Positions 36,309-44,975 of a stretch of DNA of 64,000 nucleotides are shown in pieces. This DNA comes from Thiogranum sp963752745. Its GTDB lineage: Bacteria > Pseudomonadota > Gammaproteobacteria > DSM-19610. The DNA lies in NCBI GenBank assembly GCA_963752745.1, contig CAVWAK010000012.1, positions 62,001 through 126,000 on the forward strand, written 5' to 3'. Under the pieces are notes generated by a model, which ran no database searches, was not told where the DNA came from, and saw only the letters and a list, made by a program, of their open reading frames with translations. The position numbers and the translations under genes were made by a program. How positions within the stretch are numbered: position 1 is the first letter of the stretch; every line of letters begins with the position of its first letter.

Positions 36309-37250
36309 TCAACTGGCTGCGGCGCCAGCCCTTTTTATCAGCTCAAGTGCGGCGGCAACCGGGTCCTCCTGCAACGGATCAATCCAGTGACAATCGCGCT
36401 CACTTCTGAGCCAGGTCATTTGCCGCTTGGCATATTGGCGGGTAGCTATAACTCCGCGTTCGACCCATTCTTCCGCCGACAAGTTCCCATCGAGGTGAGC
36501 CCAGGCCTGGCGATACCCGACCGCACGCATGGACGGCAAATCAGTGTGCAGATCCCCGCGTGCACGCAAATGGCGCACTTCGTCCAGAAACCCCTGCTTC
36601 AGCATCAGCTGAAAACGCTCGGCAATACGCGCGTGCAGCAGTGCCCGGTCACCCGGCACCAGCGCCAGCTTCAGAAAACGGTAAGCCGGCACCGGCTGGC
36701 GGCCCCCGGCAAACAGTGCACTCATCGGCTCGCCACACAGCTCATAGACTTCCAGCGCACGTTGAATACGCTGCGGGTCATTCGGGTGGATCCGGTCAGC
36801 CGCCTCCGGGTCAACCTGGCTCAACCGCGCATGCATCGCTGGCCAGCCCACCTCGGCTGCCTCCGCCTCCAGTTCAGCACGCACCTCGGCGTCTGCGGAA
36901 GGCAGATCAGAAAGCCCCTCTTCGAGAGCCCGGAAGTACAACGTCGTACCACCAACCAGCAGCGGCGTGTTGCCACGCGAGGTGATGTCATCCATGGCCT
37001 GCAGCGCATCGTGGCGAAATTCGGCCGCTGAGTAGATTTCTGACGGGTCGCGGATATCGATCAGGCGATGTGGCGCCTGTGCCAGCGTCTGCGCATCCGG
37101 CTTGGCCGTCCCGATATCCATACCACGGTAGATCAGCGCCGAATCAACGCTGATAATTTCCAACGGTAACTGTTGAATCAACTCTACCGCCAGCCCGGTT
37201 TTACCAGAAGCAGTCGGGCCCATCAGGAAAATAGCTAACGGCTGATTCAT
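36309..37250 (-). CDS. miaA: tRNA dimethylallyltransferase
   Basis: Adds a dimethylallyl group to A37 of tRNAs reading U-starting codons. About 313 residues from ATG 37250 (NQPLAIFLMGPTASGKTGLA, P-loop). Substrate motifs SVDSALIYRGMDIGTAKPD and the C-terminal QMTWLRSE are intact. The open frame extends upstream to 37334, through one arm and the loop of hairpin A; an earlier ATG at 37289 is possible. No clear Shine-Dalgarno marks either. Confidence 0.94.
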   Translation of the reverse strand: MNQPLAIFLMGPTASGKTGLAVELIQQLPLEIISVDSALIYRGMDIGTAKPDAQTLAQAPHRLIDIRDPSEIYSAAEFRHDALQAMDDITSRGNTPLLVGGTTLYFRALEEGLSDLPSADAEVRAELEAEAAEVGWPAMHARLSQVDPEAADRIHPNDPQRIQRALEVYELCGEPMSALFAGGRQPVPAYRFLKLALVPGDRALLHARIAERFQLMLKQGFLDEVRHLRARGDLHTDLPSMRAVGYRQAWAHLDGNLSAEEWVERGVIATRQYAKRQMTWLRSERDCHWIDPLQEDPVAAALELIKRAGAAAS

Positions 37251-37292
37251 ATGAATGGTAGTTGATTCATTCAGTGGGCCACGAAACATAAA

Positions 37293-37365
37293 GCAGCGCG
37301 ACTGGTGAGTCGATTGGAGCGCCTGTGCCTGCACCGAAGCCCAATCGACTCACCAGTCGCGCTGC
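37293..37365 (-). repeat. Long perfect hairpin A, 3' of mutL
   Basis: Arms of 25 bases at 37293-37317 and 37341-37365 are perfectly complementary round a 23-base loop. On the minus strand (mutL sense) the hairpin is followed by TTTATGTTT, so it may terminate mutL. The loop and innermost arm bases share the core TTGGG-CTTCGG-TGC...CACAGGCGC-CCAA with hairpin B 5' of mutL, although outer arms differ completely. A short inner stem GTGC/GCAC lies inside the loop. Confidence 0.85.
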
Positions 37366-37381
37366 CTCCACCAGAACCCCG

Positions 37382-39181
37382 TCAACGGCCGCGCATAAAC
37401 AACGCATCCAGCTCCTGCAAACTCACCTGCACCCAGGTCGGCCTGCCATGATTGCATTGACCGGAACGCTCGGTACGTTCCATATCACGCAACAGGGCAT
37501 TCATCTCCGCATGCGTCAAATGCCGATTGGCACGCACCGAACCATGACAGGCCATCGTCGACAACAAGGCATTTACAGACGCTTCGATACGCTGGCTATT
37601 CCCGTGCGTACGGCAATCCGCAAGCACATCTCGCACTAACACTGCGATATCAACATCGGCAAGTAATGCAGGCACCTGCCGGACCAGTAGCTGCTCCGGT
37701 CCCTGACGGTCAATATCAAACCCCAACGCAGCGAACCAGTCGCGGCGCTGCTCTGCTTCATCAGCCTCGGCCTGACTCACCGCCAGACCCAGCGGCACCA
37801 ACAAGGGTTGCGAACGTATTCCGTCGTCCTGGTAACTACGCTTTAAATGTTCGTAGGTAATACGCTCGTGAGCCGCATGCATATCCACCAGCACCAGGCC
37901 CTGTGCGTTTTCAGCAAGAATATAAATACCCTGTAGCTGCGCCAGCGCAAAACCGAGCGGCGGTGATTCCTGCGTTGAATCGATTTCCGACCGTGGTTCT
38001 GAAGCACCCGGCGATGGCATCTCACCATGCAGGCGCCGGTAGTGACCAAGCTGCTCGCTAACCTGCAACGGCATTCCACTCTGATGCACAGGCATCGGCG
38101 AGGCATAACCATTTACTGCACTGCCGGCGTAACCTGAAGCTGCGGCACCCAGCTCAGCACCCATCACCGGCTGCTCGGCCGGCCTGACATCGGCCAGGAC
38201 CTTGTGCAGCGTCCGGTAGAGAAAATCATGCACCAGGCGCGAGTCGCGGAAACGCACTTCGTGCTTGGCAGGGTGTGCATTCACATCAACGGCAGCCGGA
38301 TCAAGATCAAGATACAACACAAATGCCGGGTGCCGGCCGTGATAAAGCACATCCTGATAGGCCTGGCGGACTGCGTGGGCAACCAGCTTGTCGCGCACAG
38401 CGCGACCATTAACGAAAAAGAACTGCAGGTCCGGTTGGCTACGGGAAAATGTCGGCTCAGCAATCCAGCCGTGCAGGCGCAAACCCGCGGCCTCGTGTTC
38501 CAGGCCGATAGCCTGCTCGGCAAAGCCATCGCCCAGCACAGCACGGATACGCTCGAGCTTGTCTGCTTCGGCATGTATTGCGCGCAAATGATACAAGGCC
38601 TTGCGCTGACGGCGCAGGACCAGTTCGATATCCGGTCGACTTAGCGCTATGCGCTGAAATACGCCTTCCAGGTGCTTGTGTTCGGTATTGTCGGTGCGCA
38701 GGAATTTACGTCGCGCCGGCACGTTGAAAAACAGGTCATGAACTTCGATGGTGGTGCCCTGCGGATGAGCTGCGGGTTGGGGATCGACGCCCTGCTCCCT
38801 GCCGTCACCCTGGACCTGCCAGCCGTTGTCTCCCCCGGCGGTGCGCGATTGCAGGGTCAGGCGCGATACGGAGGCAATACTGGGCAAAGCCTCGCCACGG
38901 AACCCCAGGCTGGCGACATTTTCCAGATCTTCGAGGGATGCGATTTTGCTGGTGGCGTGTCGGGACAGGGCCAGGGCGAGGTCGTCTTTTTCAATGCCGT
39001 GGCCGTTGTCACGAATCCGGATCAGGCGTTTACCGCCTTCCTCGATATCGATTTCGATCTTGCTGGCGCCGGCGTCGAGACTGTTTTCCAGCAGTTCCTT
39101 GAGGACGGATGCCGGGCGTTCCACGACTTCTCCGGCAGCTATCTGGTTGACGAGTTGGGGTTCCAGTTGATGGATGCGCAT
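37382..39181 (-). CDS. mutL: DNA mismatch repair protein MutL
   Basis: 599 residues from ATG 39181 (MRIHQLEPQLVNQIAAGEVV); the longer frame to 39304 runs into hairpin B and has no family match. The GHKL ATPase has ENSLDAGA, DNGHGI, TSKI and LGFRGEAL. The C-terminal domain keeps the metal-binding endonuclease motif DMHAAHERITYE (D433 to E444) and an ACHGSVRANR segment, so this MutL is predicted to nick DNA, unlike E. coli MutL. No MutH is in the window. The linker is poorly conserved, as usual. Confidence 0.96.
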   Translation of the reverse strand: MRIHQLEPQLVNQIAAGEVVERPASVLKELLENSLDAGASKIEIDIEEGGKRLIRIRDNGHGIEKDDLALALSRHATSKIASLEDLENVASLGFRGEALPSIASVSRLTLQSRTAGGDNGWQVQGDGREQGVDPQPAAHPQGTTIEVHDLFFNVPARRKFLRTDNTEHKHLEGVFQRIALSRPDIELVLRRQRKALYHLRAIHAEADKLERIRAVLGDGFAEQAIGLEHEAAGLRLHGWIAEPTFSRSQPDLQFFFVNGRAVRDKLVAHAVRQAYQDVLYHGRHPAFVLYLDLDPAAVDVNAHPAKHEVRFRDSRLVHDFLYRTLHKVLADVRPAEQPVMGAELGAAASGYAGSAVNGYASPMPVHQSGMPLQVSEQLGHYRRLHGEMPSPGASEPRSEIDSTQESPPLGFALAQLQGIYILAENAQGLVLVDMHAAHERITYEHLKRSYQDDGIRSQPLLVPLGLAVSQAEADEAEQRRDWFAALGFDIDRQGPEQLLVRQVPALLADVDIAVLVRDVLADCRTHGNSQRIEASVNALLSTMACHGSVRANRHLTHAEMNALLRDMERTERSGQCNHGRPTWVQVSLQELDALFMRGR

Positions 39182-39259
39182 CGGGATATGGTACAGGGGT
39201 GGAGGTGGGGCGGGAAGTCGGCCGGGAGTTGCCCGGGGAGACTTTGCATTGTGCGAGGC

Positions 39260-39334
39260 GAAGGTTCCGGGGGCTCTTTTGGGGCTTCGGGTGCTGGCAA
39301 GCACAGGCGCCCCAAAAGAGCCCCCGGAACCTTC
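39260..39334 (+). repeat. Long perfect hairpin B, 5' of mutL
   Basis: Arms of 26 bases at 39260-39285 and 39309-39334 are perfectly complementary round a 23-base loop. The core GGGGCTTCGGGTGC...GCACAGGCGCCCC is the counterpart of hairpin A, read on the opposite strand. It falls in the 197-base gap between the amidase stop and mutL. Neither strand has a T-tract beside it, so simple termination does not explain it. Confidence 0.85.
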
Positions 39335-39378
39335 ACTTTAAGTGTGCAATTAAACTGAAAAAAGGTGAATTTGCTTGC

Positions 39379-40698
39379 CTATCCGCCCTTGGAGGGGATA
39401 GTCAGGGTCTTGCCGACCAGCAGGCGGTCATTGCGCAGGCTGTTTTTCTTGCGTAGCGACGCCATGGTGACACCGTAGCGTTGGGCGATATGGCTAAGCG
39501 TATCGCCGCGACGGATGGTGTGACGACGCGCTTCGGCTTTGGCAACCAGCGTACCCGGCGGCGGGTTGTTGGTGAAATACTTGCGCACGCCGTTCATGAT
39601 CGCCTGGGCGACTTTCTGCTGGTGTTTGGTGCTGCGCAGCCGCTTCTCTTCAGACGGGTTGGAAATAAACGCGGTTTCCACCAGCAAGGAAGGGATATCC
39701 GGCGACTTTAGCACCATGAAGCCGGCGTGCTGCACGGTCTTCTTGTGGACTTTTCCGATACCACGCATTTCGCGCAATACATTGCCTGCAACTTCATTAC
39801 TGGCTTCCAGGGTCGCTGTCTGGGCCAGATCGAGGAGCACTTCTGCGAGCAGGTCGTCCTTGTCGTCAAGGCTTACGCCACCAACGAGATCTGCCGCGTT
39901 CTCGCGCGCGGCCAGCCAGCGCGCAAATTCTGAAGACGCACCGCGCCTCGATACGGCGTAGACAGAAGCACCATGTACGCGGCGATCCTTGAAGGCATCG
40001 GCATGTATGGATACAAACAGGTCAGCACGGTGTTTGCGGGCCTTTTCCATGCGCTTGCGTAAACCGATGTAGTAGTCACCATCACGGATCAGCACCGGCC
40101 TCATACCCGGCTCTTTTTCGATCAGTTTGGCCAGCCGCCGGGCGATCTGCAGGACGACAATTTTTTCGCGAGTACCTTTCTTGCCACGCGCTCCCGGGTC
40201 TTCGCCACCATGACCGGCATCGATGGCAATCACCAGGTCGCGCAGCTTGGCGGGCTGGTTAATGACCTTGATTTCTTTCGGTGGCGCGGCGTTTTCACCA
40301 CCCGCATTGAACAGGTCTATGACCAGGCGGTGACCATACTGGTCATTGGGCTTGAGCACGAAACTCTTGGGTTTAACTGAAGAGGATAAATCCAGCACCA
40401 GGCGCAGGTCTTTCTTGTTGCGTGGCCCACTGCGGAAACTTTTGACGATGCCGCCCTGGCTGAAGGACTGCTTGACCTTGCTGTCAATGTCGGCTTCGGT
40501 GAGATCAATGACCAGGCGGTTGGGGTTTTTCAGCGTGAACAGGCGATGGCTAACCGGGCCAGAGACATCGAACACTACGCGAGTACTGTCGGGTGCGGCC
40601 CATAGACGCACACCCTGAACCTGCGTGGCAGCCTGGGCCAGCCACGGCAGGAGCAACAGACTCAACCAGGTCAGACGTAACAATTCAAAACTCCCCAA
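39379..40698 (-). CDS. amiC: N-acetylmuramoyl-L-alanine amidase with AMIN and LysM domains
   Basis: Periplasmic zinc amidase that splits septal peptidoglycan in daughter-cell separation. 439 residues: a signal peptide (LLRLTWLSLLLLPWLAQA), AMIN domain (about 25-130), Amidase_3 with AIDAGHGGEDPGARG (Zn His), the Zn Glu near KIVVLQIARRL and SIHADAF, and a C-terminal LysM (TIRRGDTLSHIAQRYGVTM). The LysM and the position next to mutL match AmiB of E. coli, so amiB is an equally fair name. Confidence 0.94.
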   Translation of the reverse strand: MGSFELLRLTWLSLLLLPWLAQAATQVQGVRLWAAPDSTRVVFDVSGPVSHRLFTLKNPNRLVIDLTEADIDSKVKQSFSQGGIVKSFRSGPRNKKDLRLVLDLSSSVKPKSFVLKPNDQYGHRLVIDLFNAGGENAAPPKEIKVINQPAKLRDLVIAIDAGHGGEDPGARGKKGTREKIVVLQIARRLAKLIEKEPGMRPVLIRDGDYYIGLRKRMEKARKHRADLFVSIHADAFKDRRVHGASVYAVSRRGASSEFARWLAARENAADLVGGVSLDDKDDLLAEVLLDLAQTATLEASNEVAGNVLREMRGIGKVHKKTVQHAGFMVLKSPDIPSLLVETAFISNPSEEKRLRSTKHQQKVAQAIMNGVRKYFTNNPPPGTLVAKAEARRHTIRRGDTLSHIAQRYGVTMASLRKKNSLRNDRLLVGKTLTIPSKGG

Positions 40699-40847
40699 AC
40701 CCTGTGTCCGGTGGACATTTATACCTTACCCTAGCAGAAAAGACAAACAATTAGCTTAATTCTCATTAAGATAGCAGCTTTACTTATTAAATCAAATCAG
40801 GCAATAAATGCAAGCGCCGGATTGTTGGTTTAAAACCACAGAAAATA

Positions 40848-41303
40848 TCAAGATTCGAGACAACTCAACCACTTGGAGCCGGTATCGCTAACCGCTCTGA
40901 GCCCGACCTCGCGCCCTGCGTCCCGGTATCCCATTGTCAGTTCGAGATCCGGTTCCGGGAGGATACCTTTGCCCTGCTCGGGCCATTCGATAAGAGCAAG
41001 CGCCTCACCGTCTATCAGGTCGCGGATACCAATCCATTCCAGTTCCCCGGGATCAGCAAGCCGGTAAAGATCAAGGTGATGCACGTCGCGCGACTGCAGT
41101 TGATAGGACTCTACCAGTGCGTAGGTCGGGCTTTTTACCGGCCCGGTGTGGCCCAGCGCCCGCAACAGACCGCGCACCAGCGTCGTCTTCCCGGCGCCCA
41201 GTTGGCCGTGAAAAAAGATCAACCCACCGGCCTGGCAACAGGCCGCCAGCCGCGCCCCGAACGCCTCGGTTGCTGCGGCATCAACCAAATACATGTTAAC
41301 CAT
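40848..41303 (-). CDS. tsaE: tRNA threonylcarbamoyladenosine biosynthesis ATPase TsaE
   Basis: ATPase of the TsaBDE complex that makes t6A37 in tRNAs reading ANN codons. 151 residues with the P-loop GQLGAGKTTLVRGLL, SPTYALVESY and HLDLYRL. An in-frame ATG three codons in (41294) is a second possible start. It overlaps the nnr stop by 8 bases, so they are coupled, as in E. coli. Confidence 0.95.
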   Translation of the reverse strand: MVNMYLVDAAATEAFGARLAACCQAGGLIFFHGQLGAGKTTLVRGLLRALGHTGPVKSPTYALVESYQLQSRDVHHLDLYRLADPGELEWIGIRDLIDGEALALIEWPEQGKGILPEPDLELTMGYRDAGREVGLRAVSDTGSKWLSCLES

Positions 41304-42774
41304 TTATCAACCTGCGGATTTCGCCCAACAGGTCACCCGCCAACAAGCCACGCTCACCGCTTTTGTCCGCCAGCAAGTCACCCGCCCGGCCGTGTATACA
41401 GGCTGCCTGGCCCGCGGCATGGTCAGCAGGCACACCCTGCGCCATCAACGCAGCGATCACGCCACCAAGGACATCGCCCATGCCACCACTGGCCATGCCC
41501 GGGTTACCGAATGGACACAGTTCCATAGGCCGGGTCGCACTGGCCACCAGCGTGCCACTTCCTTTCAACAGCACCACGCCACCATATTTCGTTTGCACAT
41601 CCGTTACTGCAGCAAAACGATTCTGCTGAACTGCCTGACTCGTCGACGCCAGTAGCCTGGCTGCTTCGCCCGGATGCGGGGTTAATACCCAGTTATCTTT
41701 TCTTAACGGATCGTTTGCCAGCAGTGTCAGGGCATCGGCATCAACGACCAGGGGCAAGTGACTCTCCACCACCTTTTCAAACAGGCCACGGGACCATTCG
41801 CTTTGCCCAAGGCCGGGGCCGACAACCACTACGCTGGCGCGTGACAGCAGCGGGCCCAGCTCATCAGCATGTGCTACTGCGCGCACCATCAGCTCGGGTC
41901 GGCCTGCATTCAGCCAGGCAGCATGCTGAGGATGGGTCGCCACACTTACCAGGCCAGCACCGCCGCGTGCCGCCGCCTCGGCAGCCAGGCGTGCTGCGCC
42001 GGACATTCCTGGCGCGCCGCCCACCACCAACACATGCCCGAAACACCCCTTATGCGCATCTCGGCGACGCGGCGGCAATCCCGTCGAGCCGGTGTGAAGC
42101 AGCCGTACATCAGCCTGAATACCCTCGAAAACAGCCGCGGGGACATCCAGGCTGGCAAACACCTGACGTCCCGCCAGCTGCGTCCCGGCTCCTGTGTATA
42201 AGCCACGTTTGCGGCCAATAAAGGTGACTGTGGCATCCGCCTGCACCGTCTCACCCAGTGCGCACCCGGTATCGGCATGCACACCACTGGGGATATCAGC
42301 AGCCAATACGGGCGCCGGATTTGCGTTTATCTGTTTAATTACCTGTTCGAACACCCCTTCAACCGGCCGGTCCAGCCCGGTGCCAAGCAAGGCATCTATC
42401 AGCAACTCGGTTGCTGCAGGCAGGGAGCCCGCGTAACTGTCGATACATCCGCCAGCCGCCCGATAATCGTCAGCCGCCTGGCGCGCCGCACCCTGCAATA
42501 AATTCTCTTCGACAAGCGCCAGTAATTGCACATTCCGCCCGGACTCACGCAGCAACCGCGCCAGCACATAGCCATCACCACCATTATTTCCCGGCCCACA
42601 CAACACAGTAACCTGCCGTGCATTTGGCCAGTCCTGCTCCACTTGCCGCAGCAATGCTGCGCCGGCCCGGCACATCAGCTCATAGCCGTCTATCCCGCAG
42701 TCTTCGACAGCCCGGCGGTCCAGCTCTCGCACCTGCGCAGCGGTATAGAGCAGCATGTCATCGGTTTCCGGCAT
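41296..42774 (-). CDS. nnr: Bifunctional NAD(P)H-hydrate epimerase / ADP-dependent dehydratase
   Basis: Repairs damaged NAD(P)H. 492 residues: the N-terminal YjeF_N epimerase (AAQVRELDRRAVEDCGIDGY, then VLCGPGNNGGDGYVLARLL) and the C-terminal carbohydrate-kinase-like dehydratase (VVGGAPGMSGAARLAAEA, then LTPHPGEAARLL and GNPGMASGGMGDVLGGV). It is divergent from queG across a 36-base gap. Confidence 0.95.
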   Translation of the reverse strand: MPETDDMLLYTAAQVRELDRRAVEDCGIDGYELMCRAGAALLRQVEQDWPNARQVTVLCGPGNNGGDGYVLARLLRESGRNVQLLALVEENLLQGAARQAADDYRAAGGCIDSYAGSLPAATELLIDALLGTGLDRPVEGVFEQVIKQINANPAPVLAADIPSGVHADTGCALGETVQADATVTFIGRKRGLYTGAGTQLAGRQVFASLDVPAAVFEGIQADVRLLHTGSTGLPPRRRDAHKGCFGHVLVVGGAPGMSGAARLAAEAAARGGAGLVSVATHPQHAAWLNAGRPELMVRAVAHADELGPLLSRASVVVVGPGLGQSEWSRGLFEKVVESHLPLVVDADALTLLANDPLRKDNWVLTPHPGEAARLLASTSQAVQQNRFAAVTDVQTKYGGVVLLKGSGTLVASATRPMELCPFGNPGMASGGMGDVLGGVIAALMAQGVPADHAAGQAACIHGRAGDLLADKSGERGLLAGDLLGEIRRLING

Positions 42775-42810
42775 ACAATAACGTCCTCCTGGGCAGGTTC
42801 AGACCATACC

Positions 42811-43911
42811 GTGAAGCTTTCCTCCAAATCCAGTGACATCAACGCCAGTGCTCTGGCCCTGCAAATCAAGCAATGGGGCAAGGAACTGGGTTTTCAGCAG
42901 GTAGGCATTACCGATACCGAGCTGACAAAGGACGAAGCCTGGCTACTGGGCTGGCTCGACCGGGAACATCACGGCGAAATGGACTACATGCAGCGCCATG
43001 GACACAAACGCAGCCGCCCGCAAGAGCTGGTACCGGGTACACAGCGTATTATCTCGGTCCGCATGAACTACTGGCCGCCACAGGTCACCGATTCGGTCAG
43101 TCTGTTGGACGACCCGGTGCGCGCCTACCTGTCGCGTTACGCGCTCGGTCGTGACTATCACAAACTACTGCGCAACCGTTTACAAAAACTTGCCAAACGA
43201 ATCGAGCAAAGCATAGGCCCCTTCGGTTACCGTGCCTTCACCGACAGCGCTCCGGTGCTCGAAAAAGCCATTGCCCAGAAAGCCGGACTGGGCTGGATTG
43301 GCAAGCACACCAACCTGATCGATGACAAGGGTGGCTCCTGGTTCTTCCTCGGTGAACTCTACACCGACCTGCCACTGCCCATCGACACACCCGCAACGCC
43401 ACACTGCGGCACCTGCGACGCCTGTATCGAAGCATGCCCCACCCGGGCCATCATTGCCCCCTACGAGCTGGATGCACGCCGTTGCATCTCCTACCTGACG
43501 ATTGAATTGCGCGGACCGATCCCCGAAGAATTTCGCCCATTGATCGGCAATCGCATCTACGGATGCGACGACTGTCAGTTGGTCTGCCCCTGGAACCGCT
43601 TTGCCCAACCGACCACAGAAGCCGACTTCACACCGCGACATGGACTGGACTGCGCCACCCTGATAGAACTGTTTGCCTGGAATGAAAAAGAATTTTTGAA
43701 TAAAACCGAAGGAACCGCCATTCGACGCATCGGGCACGCATGCTGGCTAAGAAATATCGCCGTTGCGCTTGGCAATGTCCCGACAAGCCAAACCGTCATC
43801 AATGCCCTGGAATCACGGCAGCAGGACGCATCAGAACTGGTACGTGAGCACGTCAACTGGGCGTTGCGGCAACACAGGGTATCCGGCGCTACCCCACCGG
43901 TAAAAACCTAG
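42811..43911 (+). CDS. queG: Epoxyqueuosine reductase
   Basis: Cobalamin- and Fe-S-dependent final step of queuosine synthesis. About 366 residues from GTG 42811; no ATG gives a reasonable length, and an open frame back to 42526 runs through divergent nnr. Two 4Fe-4S motifs are visible: CGTCDACIEACPTRAI and GCDDCQLVCPWNR. The N-terminus ALQIKQWGKELGFQQVGITD and the conserved YALGRDYHKLLRNRL match the family. Confidence 0.95.
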   Translation: MKLSSKSSDINASALALQIKQWGKELGFQQVGITDTELTKDEAWLLGWLDREHHGEMDYMQRHGHKRSRPQELVPGTQRIISVRMNYWPPQVTDSVSLLDDPVRAYLSRYALGRDYHKLLRNRLQKLAKRIEQSIGPFGYRAFTDSAPVLEKAIAQKAGLGWIGKHTNLIDDKGGSWFFLGELYTDLPLPIDTPATPHCGTCDACIEACPTRAIIAPYELDARRCISYLTIELRGPIPEEFRPLIGNRIYGCDDCQLVCPWNRFAQPTTEADFTPRHGLDCATLIELFAWNEKEFLNKTEGTAIRRIGHACWLRNIAVALGNVPTSQTVINALESRQQDASELVREHVNWALRQHRVSGATPPVKT

Positions 43912-44014
43912 CTCGACCCGGGCAATTTCCAGGCGCCTGATTCCAAACAGGGCAATTGCCGCATCAAGCTCACCCGCTGTCCCTGAAGCGCCCGGCGCCT
44001 CCACCACAGCACAG

Positions 44015-44881
44015 TCACTCTGCCTTCAACTGCAACGCCCTGTCATATAACGCACGCTTGTTCAGCCCGGTAATCCGCGCCGTTAACTTGGCCGCTGTCT
44101 TGATAGGCAATTCATCCAGCAACGCCAACAAAACCCTTTCCGCTTCTACATCGATCTCATGCCCTTCAGCGTCTGCCTCACCCTGCACCAGCAAAACCAT
44201 CTCGCCCTTTTGCTGATTCGGGTCATCCTGTACCCAATGCAACAGATTCCGCACACCATCGCCGCGCAAGGTCTCAAACTGCTTGGTCAACTCGCGTGCC
44301 AGCACAACATAACGGTCAACACCAAACACCACCTGCATATCCTGCAGGCATTCGACCAGACGATGACTCGACTCGTAAAATATCAGTGTACGGGTTTCAC
44401 TCCGCAGCGCCTCAAGACGGGCACGCCTGGAAACCGCTTTAGCCGGCAAAAAACCCTCAAACACGAAACGGTCCGTCGGCAGGCCCGACGCCGATAATGC
44501 GCAAATCAGCGCACTCGCCCCCGGTATCGGCACTACTGATACCCCGGCCTCGTGTGCCAGTCGCACCAGGTTATAGCCCGGATCACTGATTAACGGAGTA
44601 CCCGCATCGGAAATCACTGCCAGGCTTTCACCTTGAAGCAGCTGTTCAACCAGGCGCGGCGCCAGTTCACGTTCGTTATGCTCATGCAGCGCCAGCATGG
44701 GCGTAGTAATTGAAAAGTGCTGCAGCAGACGACCGCTGCGGCGCGTATCCTCAGCCGCGATACGGTCAACATGCGCAAGGACATCAACAGCCCGCTGGCT
44801 CATATCGGCCAGATTACCGATCGGCGTTGCCACCACGTATAGGGCACCCCGATCAACCGGGGTTCTGTCATTTTCACTCAT
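44015..44881 (-). CDS. rsmI: 16S rRNA (cytidine(1402)-2'-O)-methyltransferase
   Basis: 288-residue tetrapyrrole-methylase-fold enzyme. LYVVATPIGNLADMSQRAVD, AEDTRRSGRLL, SDAGTPLISDPGY and PGASALICALSASGLP are the SAM and substrate motifs. It is divergent from lpoA, the arrangement seen in most gammaproteobacteria. The 104-base region between queG and this gene shows no RNA gene. Confidence 0.96.
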   Translation of the reverse strand: MSENDRTPVDRGALYVVATPIGNLADMSQRAVDVLAHVDRIAAEDTRRSGRLLQHFSITTPMLALHEHNERELAPRLVEQLLQGESLAVISDAGTPLISDPGYNLVRLAHEAGVSVVPIPGASALICALSASGLPTDRFVFEGFLPAKAVSRRARLEALRSETRTLIFYESSHRLVECLQDMQVVFGVDRYVVLARELTKQFETLRGDGVRNLLHWVQDDPNQQKGEMVLLVQGEADAEGHEIDVEAERVLLALLDELPIKTAAKLTARITGLNKRALYDRALQLKAE

Positions 44882-44975
44882 AGCGTTTTACATCCGGCTA
44901 ACGAAAGGACATGCAACGGCGACCAGACCTCATTACAATGAGCACCCATAATCACTCGTCCAAGCTGGCCAATTC

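Noticed and set aside
37069..37087. Third copy of the mutL hairpin core inside miaA (GCGCCTGTGCCAG)
   Set aside because: Matches only part of the core, has no paired arms and is explained by miaA coding sequence.
44882..44975. Possible RNase P RNA gene near rsmI
   Set aside because: In some relatives rnpB lies near rsmI, but this gap is only 94 bases and has none of the conserved P RNA words.
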